DNA of 29,786 bases from JBAXEO01 sp964541375. Lineage in GTDB: Bacteria; Actinomycetota; Coriobacteriia; Anaerosomatales; JAAXUF01. Where the stretch lies: NCBI GenBank assembly GCA_964541375.1, contig CAZIPT010000025.1:1-29786 (forward strand). The letters are read 5' to 3'. Below are positions 16,702 through 24,805 of this stretch, in pieces. The notes under the pieces are model-generated. The model ran no database searches. It worked only from the letters and a program-made list of their open reading frames with translations, and was not told the DNA's origin. The number at the start of each line of letters is the position of its first letter. Within the stretch, counting starts at the first letter, position 1. The position numbers and the translations under genes are program-made.

Positions 16702-19700
16702 CTACTTCGCCGTGAACCGCTTCGACGCTGAGCTGCTTGCCGCGAAGCCTCCTGAGCCGGAGTAGTTGGCGGTCATTGTCCAGCTTCCCGAGTAGGGCAG
16801 CTTGTAGCGGAGTGTCAGCTTGCCGTCAGACGCCGCGCTCATCGTCTTTGTCGCCCTGACACGCCAGTACTTTTCCTTGACGCTCTTCCACTTGCCGTTG
16901 ACCTTCCTACGCACTGTCCTGGTCTCAAGACGCGAGAAAGTCAGGCTGGTAGACCCCTCCGTGGCTGCGGCGGCCGGCGTGAGCCGTGCTGTGAACGTCG
17001 CGGTCTTGCCGTGCGTCGGGCGGGACGGCGAGACGCCCGGCTGCGAAACGCTCGATGCTGCGGGCGGAGTCGCTGCAAACGTCGCCGTGATGGTCTCATC
17101 GCCCGTGATGTTGGTCATGTCGAACGAGCCCACTGCACCCACCGACGCGCCGTTCACCTGGACGTCAGCGATGTGGTAGTTCCGCGACGGAGTGATAGTG
17201 AAGGTCCTGCTGTCTCCATGGTTCACGGACTGCGGTGTACCGGGGCTGATCGTACCTGGGCCCACGGTGGTCGGCGTGACCGTGTAGGTGTTGCGAGCGA
17301 AGACCGCCGAGATGGTGTGCCCTTGACCCGTCACGTCTGTGAACGTGTACGAGTACACGGGGCCGACCGAGTGGCCGTCAACCACTACATCCTCTACGTG
17401 ATAGCCCAGCTCGGGGAAGATGTTGAACGTCTCGGTCGTGCCGTAGGGGATATCGTGGGTGGTCGCTGCGGCGATATGGCTGAGCGGGACCACGAACCCC
17501 ACTCCGGGGCCGACCAATGCCCCTGGGGCGCTCGCGGGTGAGATGCTGCCGTTCGCTCCAGCATTGATGGTCAGGGGAATCAGATCGGGACCAAAGAACG
17601 CCCAGACGGCGTGGTCGTTTTGGACGTTGGTCAGGGTGACGCTCGAGCTGGTGCCGATTGAAACGCCATCGACCATGACGTCGACGATTCGGCTGTTGGG
17701 GTCGGGTGTGATCGCAAAGGTGGTGCTGTCAGCCGACGCCGCCACGAGTTGGGTGCTCGACGGTACGATCGATCCCAGGGAGCTCGCCCACGGACTGATC
17801 GTGTAGGTGGTGGCCAGACTCGGTGGTGCCGCAGTGGCCGGCACCGACCTGGCGTCACCGGAGGCGTTGTATGCGGTGACGCGATAGCGGTAGACGGTGT
17901 CGGCAGCCGTGGTCATGTCCTGGTAGGTCGTGGCATTAGCGAGCGCAGTGCTGATGGTCGAGTACGGTACCAGCTCGACCCCCCGCGTGCTGACCGTGCT
18001 GCGTTCGATCCTGAAGCCGATCTCCGACTTGGGGTTTCCCCAGGTCGCCGGGTCGCTCGCTGGCGTGCCGTCGACCCAGACGAGGTTGATCGGCGAGCCG
18101 GGGATTCCGGGTGCGCCGTTGGTTGCCAGCAATGGAGTGACCGGCACGCTGGTTGTGACATCAAGCGAGATCGGCCGCATCATCTCCATCTCTTCGTGGC
18201 TCAGGATGTGGCAGTGCCACATATACTCCCAGCCGAAGTTGACGACTTGGTTGGTTGTGGGCGGAACAAGGGGGTTGCCCGTAAGGGTTGCGACGTTGCT
18301 GAACCCCATGGTGGCGCCCTGCGGCTGAGTTGGATCGAGTAAACGGACACTCTCGGGTACGCCAAATGGCAGGGTGGGTGCGATCGGCCGCAGAGCGACG
18401 ATCGTGTCCTGCAGCGGGTTTACCCTGATGGTCTCCTTCCACCCCAGCTCATTGGGGTCTGGGAAGTCGACCGCGTTGTCCCAGCCGACGCGGTTTATCA
18501 GCTGTACATCGAAGAGATGGAAGTGAATCGGATGCGTATCCACCCCGTTATGGGTGATCTTCCATATCTGTGTGCCGTCACCGGCGACGGGGGACATCGG
18601 CACCATGTTGTCGACCACGTTCTCAGTCGAGGGATCGATGTAGGTCTGAGGGATAAATCCCTGCGTGAGCGCCGTCCCGCCGGGGACGGCCAGGCCCAAC
18701 TTGCTCGCCATCCTGCCGTACTCGTCGTAGGCCCCACCCATCTCGTCGTGCATGCCCTTGCGATTGAAGACGATGTGTCTGGTGAGCCCTGCGATGGTCA
18801 TGAAGTCCATCGACTCGTCGTTGATCCCCGAGTAGCCCGCGTAGGGCCAGGTTTTGGGGAACGCGGTGGCGTAGGCGGAGTCATACGCCGACTGCGCAAC
18901 GATGATCGGATCCTGCGACTGTGCGAACACGCCGGGCGTAGTTGGAGTGGATGCGAACGCGGCGTTGAGCTTCGCGATGTTGAATGCGGGGGCCGGCTTG
19001 CCGACGACCTTGATCTGCATGACGGTCCGGGTATTCGGACCGAAACCCGCCTCCGTGGGCGCGGAACCTCCCGTGGCGCTGTTGTCTGGACAGTTGGTGA
19101 AGTAGTCGTTTCTCGGGTCGTTTGCCGGGAAGGCGGCCGGCGCGTCGTTGTAAAGGATGAGGGTGTGCCCAGAGTACTTTGAGAGGTCGACGATCACGTC
19201 GGCGCGCTCGCCGGGCGCCAAACACAGGGCCTTGCTTGAGACGTTACCGAACGTGAAGTTCTTGAAGTTCAGGTTCCAGTCGATTGGCTGGTTCTTCACC
19301 ACGGCCGGAGCGGGCAGGAAGCCGCCCTCGCTGCCGATCTGTATGAAGTCCGGCCCGGCTGTCCTGGGATCCGGCACTCCGCCGGGGCGGCCGTCGACAG
19401 GCCATAGTTCCGGGAATCCGGCTGTCGGAGCGGCCGGGACCATCTTCACTTCTGTATTCGACCGCCCATCGGAGGTCCACACCGTTGGATCTGCCTGGTA
19501 GAGCTGCAGGTTCCAGGAGCGATCGTTGGCTGCATTGAGAATCCGGAAGCGGTACGGCTTCGCCTGCAAGGTCACAGACGGATAGGCGGTGCCGTTGACT
19601 AGTGGAGTATCGAAGAAGGCTTCCATGGTCGCCGAGATCTTGGGCACGCCCGGCATGACCGGAGGCTCCCACGGCGCGTTGACAGGGTCGTAGTAGGGAT

Positions 19701-21018
19701 TGGTCACCAGGCCGTGCGTGATGTCGGTCGTGGGTGGGTAGAACCACAGGCCATAATCCCAGCGGCCCATCGGATTGCCTCCGGTGAGGTCGTAGGGGTT
19801 CTGGTTAGGCATGTAGACGTGCGGGAACCACAGGTCGCCGGTGTGAGCGGTCCCTGGCGTCGAGCCACCGTTCCATGTCGGATCGGTCGTAGGTATCGTC
19901 GACGCATCCACGAAGGTCTTGTCCTGGATGATGAGCGGGATCTGATCGGAGGGGATCGTGCCTTGTCTGATGAGTCGCTGCTCGGTGTCGTCGGTCAGCA
20001 AATAGCCGCCAGCTTCGCCAGCGTAGACGTTGAGCCGAGTCAACCCATAGGTGTGGTCGTGGTACCAGAGCATCCGAGCACTCTGCTGATTCGAGTAGAA
20101 GAACGTCATCGACCCGTCGCCCGGGTCGGGCATGTCCGGCACCGGCTTGACGCTGACGCCCTTGGGATACGGCGTGCCCTCACCCGCCGGCGTGATCCAC
20201 TGGTGAGGTGTCCCGTCGGAGATCCAAACCGTCTGTCCTCCGTGAAGATGAATCGTGCCGCGGTTCTGGGTGTAGTCGTTGACCAGGTCGGGTCCCAGAC
20301 CCGCCCCCATCACGGACTTGTCGACCGGCAGGAACAGGTCGCCGCCAGCACCGGTTGGAAGCCTGTTGGTGAACTTCACGCGCACCGGTCGGTCTTTTCG
20401 CGCTTGGATGATCGGACCCAGGTAGTGGATGGGATCCGGAACCAGCGTGTTGTGCCCCGCGGCGTCGGTGCCGCGGTTGACCTGCACGTAGCCTCGCAGC
20501 CGAGTCGGCGGCAGTTCGGAGTGCATCTGCTGCTCGTAGTCGCGCAGCTCGATCTCGTAGTAGTCACAGCCGGGGTACGTGACGGTATCGGGCTTCCCGA
20601 CCGGCATGAACTCGCCCAGGTTGTTCGCGTTGGTCGGCCCGACTCCGGGCAGGGTATCCACGAACTTCGAGAGGTGCGGTGTGAAAGCCCAGTTGGGCGT
20701 AGAGCCGAAGTAGTCAGGCGTGCCGCCGGGACCTGGAACAGGAAGGGCCGCTGCCCTGACCGACCCGGTACTCGCGGCCTGTAACGTCAGCATCGGCACC
20801 GTGTACAGGAGTTTGCGGCGAAGCGCGGCTGCCTCACGCACTTTTGGCAGATTGTGCTTTCGGTTGACCGAGTCGATTCGCTGCTGAACGTCCGGGGTGA
20901 TCTGCGGCTCATCCGCTCCTTTGGCACTCGAGAACGCCCAGCCGAGCGGCACGGTACCAAGTAGAAGCACCGTGGTGGCCAAGGCCAAACGCAACGAAGC
21001 CCCTGTCAAACGTCTCAC
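16702..21018 (-). CDS. Very large multicopper oxidase (OmpB/MofA-like) with FN3, InlB-type repeats and a C-terminal module
   Basis: GTG 21018 is chosen because GGGAGG lies six bases before it and a signal peptide follows (RRLTGASLRLALATTVLLLG). The product has 1438 residues. All four copper motifs of a laccase-type oxidase are present: HLHG (257-260), WYHDH (318-322), HPIHFH (829-834) and HCHILSHEEMEMM (935-947). By analogy with CotA, the type 1 ligands are H829, C936, H941 and axial M946. The oxidase part is about 960 residues, twice a normal laccase, with a long insertion between the two motif pairs. An FN3 domain (about 964-1066), three InlB/Bacteroidales-type repeats (about 1071-1316) and the module shared with the subtilisin (1326-1438) follow. 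Large oxidases such as Geobacter OmpB and Leptothrix MofA act on metals outside the cell. A metal substrate is plausible here but unproven. Confidence 0.92.
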   Translation of the reverse strand: MRRLTGASLRLALATTVLLLGTVPLGWAFSSAKGADEPQITPDVQQRIDSVNRKHNLPKVREAAALRRKLLYTVPMLTLQAASTGSVRAAALPVPGPGGTPDYFGSTPNWAFTPHLSKFVDTLPGVGPTNANNLGEFMPVGKPDTVTYPGCDYYEIELRDYEQQMHSELPPTRLRGYVQVNRGTDAAGHNTLVPDPIHYLGPIIQARKDRPVRVKFTNRLPTGAGGDLFLPVDKSVMGAGLGPDLVNDYTQNRGTIHLHGGQTVWISDGTPHQWITPAGEGTPYPKGVSVKPVPDMPDPGDGSMTFFYSNQQSARMLWYHDHTYGLTRLNVYAGEAGGYLLTDDTEQRLIRQGTIPSDQIPLIIQDKTFVDASTIPTTDPTWNGGSTPGTAHTGDLWFPHVYMPNQNPYDLTGGNPMGRWDYGLWFYPPTTDITHGLVTNPYYDPVNAPWEPPVMPGVPKISATMEAFFDTPLVNGTAYPSVTLQAKPYRFRILNAANDRSWNLQLYQADPTVWTSDGRSNTEVKMVPAAPTAGFPELWPVDGRPGGVPDPRTAGPDFIQIGSEGGFLPAPAVVKNQPIDWNLNFKNFTFGNVSSKALCLAPGERADVIVDLSKYSGHTLILYNDAPAAFPANDPRNDYFTNCPDNSATGGSAPTEAGFGPNTRTVMQIKVVGKPAPAFNIAKLNAAFASTPTTPGVFAQSQDPIIVAQSAYDSAYATAFPKTWPYAGYSGINDESMDFMTIAGLTRHIVFNRKGMHDEMGGAYDEYGRMASKLGLAVPGGTALTQGFIPQTYIDPSTENVVDNMVPMSPVAGDGTQIWKITHNGVDTHPIHFHLFDVQLINRVGWDNAVDFPDPNELGWKETIRVNPLQDTIVALRPIAPTLPFGVPESVRLLDPTQPQGATMGFSNVATLTGNPLVPPTTNQVVNFGWEYMWHCHILSHEEMEMMRPISLDVTTSVPVTPLLATNGAPGIPGSPINLVWVDGTPASDPATWGNPKSEIGFRIERSTVSTRGVELVPYSTISTALANATTYQDMTTAADTVYRYRVTAYNASGDARSVPATAAPPSLATTYTISPWASSLGSIVPSSTQLVAASADSTTFAITPDPNSRIVDVMVDGVSIGTSSSVTLTNVQNDHAVWAFFGPDLIPLTINAGANGSISPASAPGALVGPGVGFVVPLSHIAAATTHDIPYGTTETFNIFPELGYHVEDVVVDGHSVGPVYSYTFTDVTGQGHTISAVFARNTYTVTPTTVGPGTISPGTPQSVNHGDSRTFTITPSRNYHIADVQVNGASVGAVGSFDMTNITGDETITATFAATPPAASSVSQPGVSPSRPTHGKTATFTARLTPAAAATEGSTSLTFSRLETRTVRRKVNGKWKSVKEKYWRVRATKTMSAASDGKLTLRYKLPYSGSWTMTANYSGSGGFAASSSASKRFTAK

Positions 21019-21089
21019 TTCGCGCCTCCCCAATTTGCGGCGCCACCCCTTGGCAGTTACAGGGCGTCGCCATGGCTGCGAACCATTTG

Positions 21090-21095
21090 TGTATA
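21090..21095 (-). promoter_or_regulatory. Candidate -10 for the multicopper oxidase gene
   Basis: On the minus strand CGGGTATACA occurs 72 bases upstream of GTG 21018, between the lipoprotein stop and the oxidase start. It would let the oxidase be transcribed separately from the lipoprotein gene. No clear -35. Confidence 0.4.
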
Positions 21096-21172
21096 CCCGA
21101 TGGAGATAGTTTGTAGCGCGAGGGAGCTGTTGCGGCCGGGCGCGCTTCACCGCCGTCTGGGCGAGGCAAGAA

Positions 21173-22036
21173 TCAGCGGAGACGCGCGCGCTGCGACGTC
21201 ACGCTTCCCGCCGAGACCCAGGGCTGGTCGATCCCGCTCAGAGGGTTCCCCGTGGCCGGCTCGAACCGACCGAGCACGCCGTTGTCGGCAAAGACTGTGA
21301 CGAGCACCTCTTCCTTGGGCTTCGCGCCCTTTACAGGGACCCGGACGCGTTGGAATTCTCCCGCCGGGCGCATGAGAACTCCCAGTCGCTGGGTCGGAAC
21401 GCCCTTCTCGATGCGTCGAACCTCGACCCATGACTGTGCGGGCACGAGCAGGTAGTTGACCTCGAGTTCGGGCCCAGCCTTCTGGTCCTCCACAAGGATC
21501 ACCGCCGTACCAGGATTCGCGGGTGCCCCCCAACCTGCGAGAGCCAAGGGGAGCTCCACGGTCGCGTCGTCCACGATGACCGGCTTGTCCAAAGCCGAAG
21601 CTGGTCGGTCCGGATTGAACTCCAGAGTCCCTCTCGACCCCCGGTCCACGAACAGCGCGACGCGTACCCGGTGAGTATCGGCCGTCGAAAGTCTGAGCGT
21701 GACGTCGCTGTTCTCGCCCTTGCGAACCGGGGTGCATCCCAGAATCCCCGCCGTGGTCGCGGTTGAGCGGACCACGATCCAACCATCCGCCGGCGCGAGA
21801 ACACGAGGGACCACGATGACCCCCGCCGAGGAGTGAAAGACCGGAGCGCACATCGACGCATCTCGCGAAACGGCGATCGCGCCAGAACCCATGCCTCCTG
21901 AAGCCGATCCACCGCCCATACCCATGCCAGAGGCCGGCCGCTGTGACGGCCGCGTCTCGCGCACGCAGCCCGCCGTCGCGAACACGAGCACGACGAGAAG
22001 TCCGACAAAGAGAAGCCTGCGCGCTGTGTGTCCCAT
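21173..22036 (-). CDS. Lipoprotein with Met/Gly-rich linker and duplicated DUF7282-like domain
   Basis: ATG 22036 starts a 287-residue lipoprotein (lipobox TAGC, C24). Residues 35-52 are a Met/Gly/Ser linker (GMGMGGGSASGGMGSG). Two related beta-sandwich units follow, about 72-180 and 185-287. Each has a VLAPADGWIVVR- or LLVPAQSWVEVR-like strand, a V-L-V-x-V-F-A/V-D strand (VRVALFVDRGSRG and VLVTVFADNGVLG), then an F-x-P motif and a D(K/Q)P motif. They resemble the DUF7282 family, whose role is unknown. Exposed Met-rich segments often bind copper, and the oxidase gene is 154 bases downstream on the same strand, so a copper-handling partner is a reasonable inference. One C per unit is not conserved. 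Expected location: outer face of the membrane. Confidence 0.75.
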   Translation of the reverse strand: MGHTARRLLFVGLLVVLVFATAGCVRETRPSQRPASGMGMGGGSASGGMGSGAIAVSRDASMCAPVFHSSAGVIVVPRVLAPADGWIVVRSTATTAGILGCTPVRKGENSDVTLRLSTADTHRVRVALFVDRGSRGTLEFNPDRPASALDKPVIVDDATVELPLALAGWGAPANPGTAVILVEDQKAGPELEVNYLLVPAQSWVEVRRIEKGVPTQRLGVLMRPAGEFQRVRVPVKGAKPKEEVLVTVFADNGVLGRFEPATGNPLSGIDQPWVSAGSVTSQRARLR

Positions 22037-22090
22037 GGGACGCCCCCGCTCCGAAGTGGCGCCGGCGATAGGCCGCGCGACCACAAGGAG

Positions 22091-22096
22091 ACTGTA
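22091..22096 (-). promoter_or_regulatory. Candidate promoter of the Met-rich lipoprotein gene
   Basis: On the minus strand GGG precedes TACAGT, 55 bases upstream of ATG 22036. GTGACC lies 17 bases further upstream and matches TTGACA at four of six positions. This is the best-spaced promoter of the recurrent GGGTA type in the window. Confidence 0.5.
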
Positions 22097-22145
22097 CCCA
22101 GCACGCTGGATCGGGTCACCCTCGACGTACCGCCCAAGGATCGCC

Positions 22146-24236
22146 CTACTTCACCCACACCTCGGCACGGCGATTCGCCGCACGCCCGCTCTTGGTGCGA
22201 TTGGACTTGACCGGGTCGCTAGAGCCGTAGCCGGCCGACGTCACGCTCGCATGAGACCCGAGCGTCTTGAGCTGCGCAGCGAGGTATTTGCGCACCGTCC
22301 GCGCGCGTGCCTCGGAAAGCCTCTTGTTGGCCCGCCACGTGGTTCCACCGTCTGGGATCTTCGATGTGTACCCGTCCACACGCACCTTCGTCACACCCTG
22401 CGCCACCATCGAGCGTGCCTGGGCTCGAAGCGCCCGCTTGGTGCCCCGCGTGAGCTTCGAGGAGCGTATCCCAAAGCGCACGGTGCCCAGCTTGACGTAG
22501 CCCGCTGCCGAGACAAACTGCGCGGTCACGGTCTTGTCGGCGGTGATGTGCGCATCAGTACGCGAGGTCACGGTGGCGCCATCGGACCACCCCGTGAAGA
22601 CGTAGCCGGCCGACGGCACAGCGGTGACGCTAGTTCCGCTCCCGCCGTAGCGCACGACCTGTGTGGCGCTGCCTTCGATCGAGCCGCCCACGCCGGCGCG
22701 GTAGCTCAATGTGTACGTCGCACCCGCTCGCTCGTAGGCGCCCATGTCGTAGCCCGCGCCCTGGGGGCGCGAGACGCCGTCGATATCGGTGGCAGGCGCG
22801 CCCGTAGATGTTCCCGTGTCGGCGCAGGGCGACTCGGCGGTCAGGCGGTAGTCGCCGGCCGCTGCGTTCACGAACATCGGGTCGGCCGAGATGTTGGTCC
22901 CCCCGGGCGTCGCCGCCTCGAAGTCGGAGTACACGGCCTCGAAGTCGTTGATGTCAACGCCGTTGCCCCACGCGATCGAGTTCGTGAACCTGCCCGGAGG
23001 GAGCCCGTATCCCCCTTGATGGTACAGGCCGCCGTAGTCGGCAGCCTGATTGTCGGCGACCGTGCAGTTCACCCAGCTAGTGGCCGAGCCGGCATCGCAG
23101 AACAGCGCGCCACCCTCATCGCTCGCCGCATTCTCGGCGAACAGGCAGTTCGTGAACGTGGACGAGCTGTCCTGTTGCTCCCCCACACCGCCGCCTCTAG
23201 GGGCGCTGTTGCCGTTGACGACGCAGCGGTCAAAGACCGCTGTGCTCTGCATCAGATAGGCGCCGCCGCCGTACATTGCGTACATATTCGGCGTCACGGT
23301 GTTCGAGCATATCGACGACGCGGTCATCGTCGCGACCGTGCCACCGAAGATCGCCAGGCCGCCACCCTGCGTCGAGGCGGCGTTGGCGGTGATTGTGGAA
23401 CTCGTGATCAGCGCCTCACCGCCCAAGACCGCTACGCCGCCGCCGTGGCCTGCACTGTTGTCGGCGATCGTGCACTCTTCGATGCTCGACCAGCCGCCGG
23501 CGGACAGGTAACCGCCGCCGTAGATGTCCGCTTCGCTTCCCGAGATCGTTGTCCTTCGCACGGTCATGGTGCCTTCTACGCTGTAGACACCGCCGCCGGA
23601 GCCACCGGCCTGCGCCGCGCGGTTGCCCTGGATCACGCAGTCCTCCACGGCGACGCTGGACTCCGTATCTCCGTAGATGCCACCCCCTGCGTCTGCGGCC
23701 GTGTTCGAGCTGATGGTAGAGCCGGTGACGCGCGCCGAGGAACTGCCAGAGAAGTAGATGCCACCCCCAGCGTCGGCCTCATTTTCCGTGACGACGCAGT
23801 AGCTGATGATGGGCGAGGAGGAGTTGCAGTAGACGCCCCCGCCGTTTGTGGCTTTGCCTGCTGTGATCTTGAGCTGAGAGATCATCGAGCCGGTGCCGCC
23901 CGTGTTCACCTGGATGACCGTCCCATCGGCTTCACCGTTCAGGGTGGTCAGTTCCGGGCCTGCCCCAACCAACGTGAGCTGCTTGTTCAGCACGACGTTG
24001 CAGTTGTAGGTGCCGACGTCGACGTGAATGGTGTCGCCACTCGCCGCCGCAGTGACCGCAGCAGCAACAGAGGCGTACGCTCCGACGGCCGTGTGGCTGA
24101 CGTACAGGTCAGCCGCCAGCGCCGACGAGGGTGCTGCCATCACGCCCGCCGCAACGAGCGCGGCAAGCGCCAGCCAGACAATGACGTGTTGCGACCCGTT
24201 CTGGCGCGCGCGAAGCGAGTGTGATTGCAGCAACAT
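22146..24236 (-). CDS. Secreted beta-helix protein with InlB-type repeat and OmpA-like peptidoglycan-binding domain
   Basis: ATG 24236, preceded by GGAGGAGGGG, starts a 696-residue protein with a signal peptide (about 1-41). Residues 43-500 form a right-handed parallel beta-helix, shown by about a dozen turns of the type GGGIY...C.I..N.A..GGG, as in pectate-lyase-like and polymorphic membrane proteins. Residues 508-579 are an InlB/Bacteroidales-type repeat (AGYVFTGWSDGA). Residues 580-696 are an OmpA/MotB-like domain with VDGYTSKIPDGG, NKRLSEARARTVRKYL and the ANRRAEVWV end, where the NRR arginine normally contacts peptidoglycan. It is therefore probably a wall-bound adhesin or carbohydrate-binding protein. 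No catalytic site of a known lyase is visible. It lies upstream of the lipoprotein gene on the same strand. Confidence 0.88.
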   Translation of the reverse strand: MLLQSHSLRARQNGSQHVIVWLALAALVAAGVMAAPSSALAADLYVSHTAVGAYASVAAAVTAAASGDTIHVDVGTYNCNVVLNKQLTLVGAGPELTTLNGEADGTVIQVNTGGTGSMISQLKITAGKATNGGGVYCNSSSPIISYCVVTENEADAGGGIYFSGSSSARVTGSTISSNTAADAGGGIYGDTESSVAVEDCVIQGNRAAQAGGSGGGVYSVEGTMTVRRTTISGSEADIYGGGYLSAGGWSSIEECTIADNSAGHGGGVAVLGGEALITSSTITANAASTQGGGLAIFGGTVATMTASSICSNTVTPNMYAMYGGGAYLMQSTAVFDRCVVNGNSAPRGGGVGEQQDSSSTFTNCLFAENAASDEGGALFCDAGSATSWVNCTVADNQAADYGGLYHQGGYGLPPGRFTNSIAWGNGVDINDFEAVYSDFEAATPGGTNISADPMFVNAAAGDYRLTAESPCADTGTSTGAPATDIDGVSRPQGAGYDMGAYERAGATYTLSYRAGVGGSIEGSATQVVRYGGSGTSVTAVPSAGYVFTGWSDGATVTSRTDAHITADKTVTAQFVSAAGYVKLGTVRFGIRSSKLTRGTKRALRAQARSMVAQGVTKVRVDGYTSKIPDGGTTWRANKRLSEARARTVRKYLAAQLKTLGSHASVTSAGYGSSDPVKSNRTKSGRAANRRAEVWVK

Positions 24237-24274
24237 GACCCCTCCTCCGGGCGGCGAGCGCCCTTCCAAACGCC

Positions 24275-24292
24275 CTGAGCCCCCCGGCTCAG
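24275..24292 (-). other. Leader hairpin upstream of the beta-helix protein gene
   Basis: A perfect 7-bp stem (CTGAGCC and GGCTCAG) around a four-base loop sits about 40 bases before ATG 24236, inside the predicted 5' leader. It may stabilise the mRNA. It is not followed by a U-run and is unlikely to be a terminator. Confidence 0.4.
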
Positions 24293-24311
24293 CGACTGAT
24301 GTCCCGTGAGG

Positions 24312-24317
24312 GATATA
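24312..24317 (-). promoter_or_regulatory. Candidate -10 for the beta-helix protein gene
   Basis: On the minus strand GACGGG precedes TATATC, 76 bases upstream of ATG 24236. It follows the recurrent G-run plus TA pattern. No clear -35. Confidence 0.4.
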
Positions 24318-24365
24318 CCCGTCACCGCGCGGGCAAACCCTGGCGCGGCGACACGAGACGCAAGA

Positions 24366-24396
24366 CAGGCCAACCGAGGAAACCAAGGCTGACCTG
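24366..24396 (-). terminator. Hairpin downstream of the tRNA-Asp remnant
   Basis: Arms 24366-24375 and 24387-24396 pair over 10 bp. The two imperfect positions are G-U wobbles only in minus-strand RNA. It lies 11 bases past the CCA of the partial tRNA, the same arrangement as the hairpin after the intact tRNA. I read it as the terminator that once followed a complete tRNA gene. Confidence 0.5.
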
Positions 24397-24407
24397 CGAG
24401 TTGTTCG

Positions 24408-24450
24408 TGGCGGGAGTGACCGGGCTCGAACCCGCGACCTCTGGCTTGAC
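24408..24450 (-). pseudogene. tRNA-Asp 3'-half remnant
   Basis: Read on the minus strand, this segment runs from the GTC anticodon through the T-arm (TTCGAGC) and acceptor 3' strand to CCA. The sequence 5' of the anticodon does not form a D-arm or acceptor partner. One base change against the intact gene (24421) also breaks a T-stem pair. It cannot be a functional tRNA. Confidence 0.8.
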
Positions 24451-24790
24451 CGGTGAGACGGGGTCTGCGGCTGGAGCGGACCCTGTGTGGTCTAGCTGCG
24501 GTTACTCCGGAGCGGGTAGGACTGGAAGCGACCCCGGACGAGCATGGAACTGTAGCATCGCCGTAGCACAGCGCGAGACCCAAGCCTCAGGGCCGTCCAG
24601 GCCTCAGAAGTCGTGTCCTCACTGATAGTCATCGACGCGACGTGGGTACCACTTGAATAGGGGATACGGAGAAGAATCGGCAACGCCCCGACTTGGCTGA
24701 CCGTCGGGGAAGAAGGTGTTCTTGTAGCGAAGTCGGTGGTTGTTGCGTACTGGCCAGTCGCCACGAGCGAGTCTCGTCGGCGAACCCTAT
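24451..24790. other. Non-coding stretch between tRNA remnant and Ig-like protein gene
   Basis: These 340 bases carry no reading frame with a ribosome site and protein-like composition. GGGTACCAC at 24644-24652 resembles the recurrent promoter element and could serve the gene at 24806, but it is 150 bases upstream. A short near-repeat (GTAGCATCGCC, GTAGCAC) occurs near 24555. No integrase relic could be read in any frame. Confidence 0.4.
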
Positions 24791-24805
24791 GTCAGGGGGC
24801 ATATC

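Noticed and set aside
20960..21018. Twin-arginine export signal on the multicopper oxidase.
   Set aside because: Two arginines follow the start (RRLTG), but the residues around them do not fit the S-R-R-x-F-L-K pattern. A Sec signal explains the sequence equally well.
21891..24224. A 777-residue open frame on the plus strand.
   Set aside because: It is the antisense shadow of the beta-helix/OmpA-like gene. It has no ribosome site, an Arg/Ala/His-rich composition and no domain, whereas the minus frame has a signal peptide and recognisable domains.
22146..24236. Pectate lyase activity for the beta-helix protein.
   Set aside because: The helix turns are present, but no lyase catalytic cluster (Ca-binding Asp set with Arg/Lys base) is recognisable, so only a structural fold is claimed.
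24331..24400. Possible c-di-GMP-I (GEMM) riboswitch on the plus strand: GGGCAAACCC, later GAGACGCAAG, then AGGCCAACC occur in the right order.
   Set aside because: The hairpin that should separate the first two motifs is absent: there is no GAAA tetraloop and no GG to pair with the CC. The last segment is better explained as the minus-strand hairpin after the tRNA remnant. The nearest plus-strand gene is 400 bases away. A covariance-model search would settle it.
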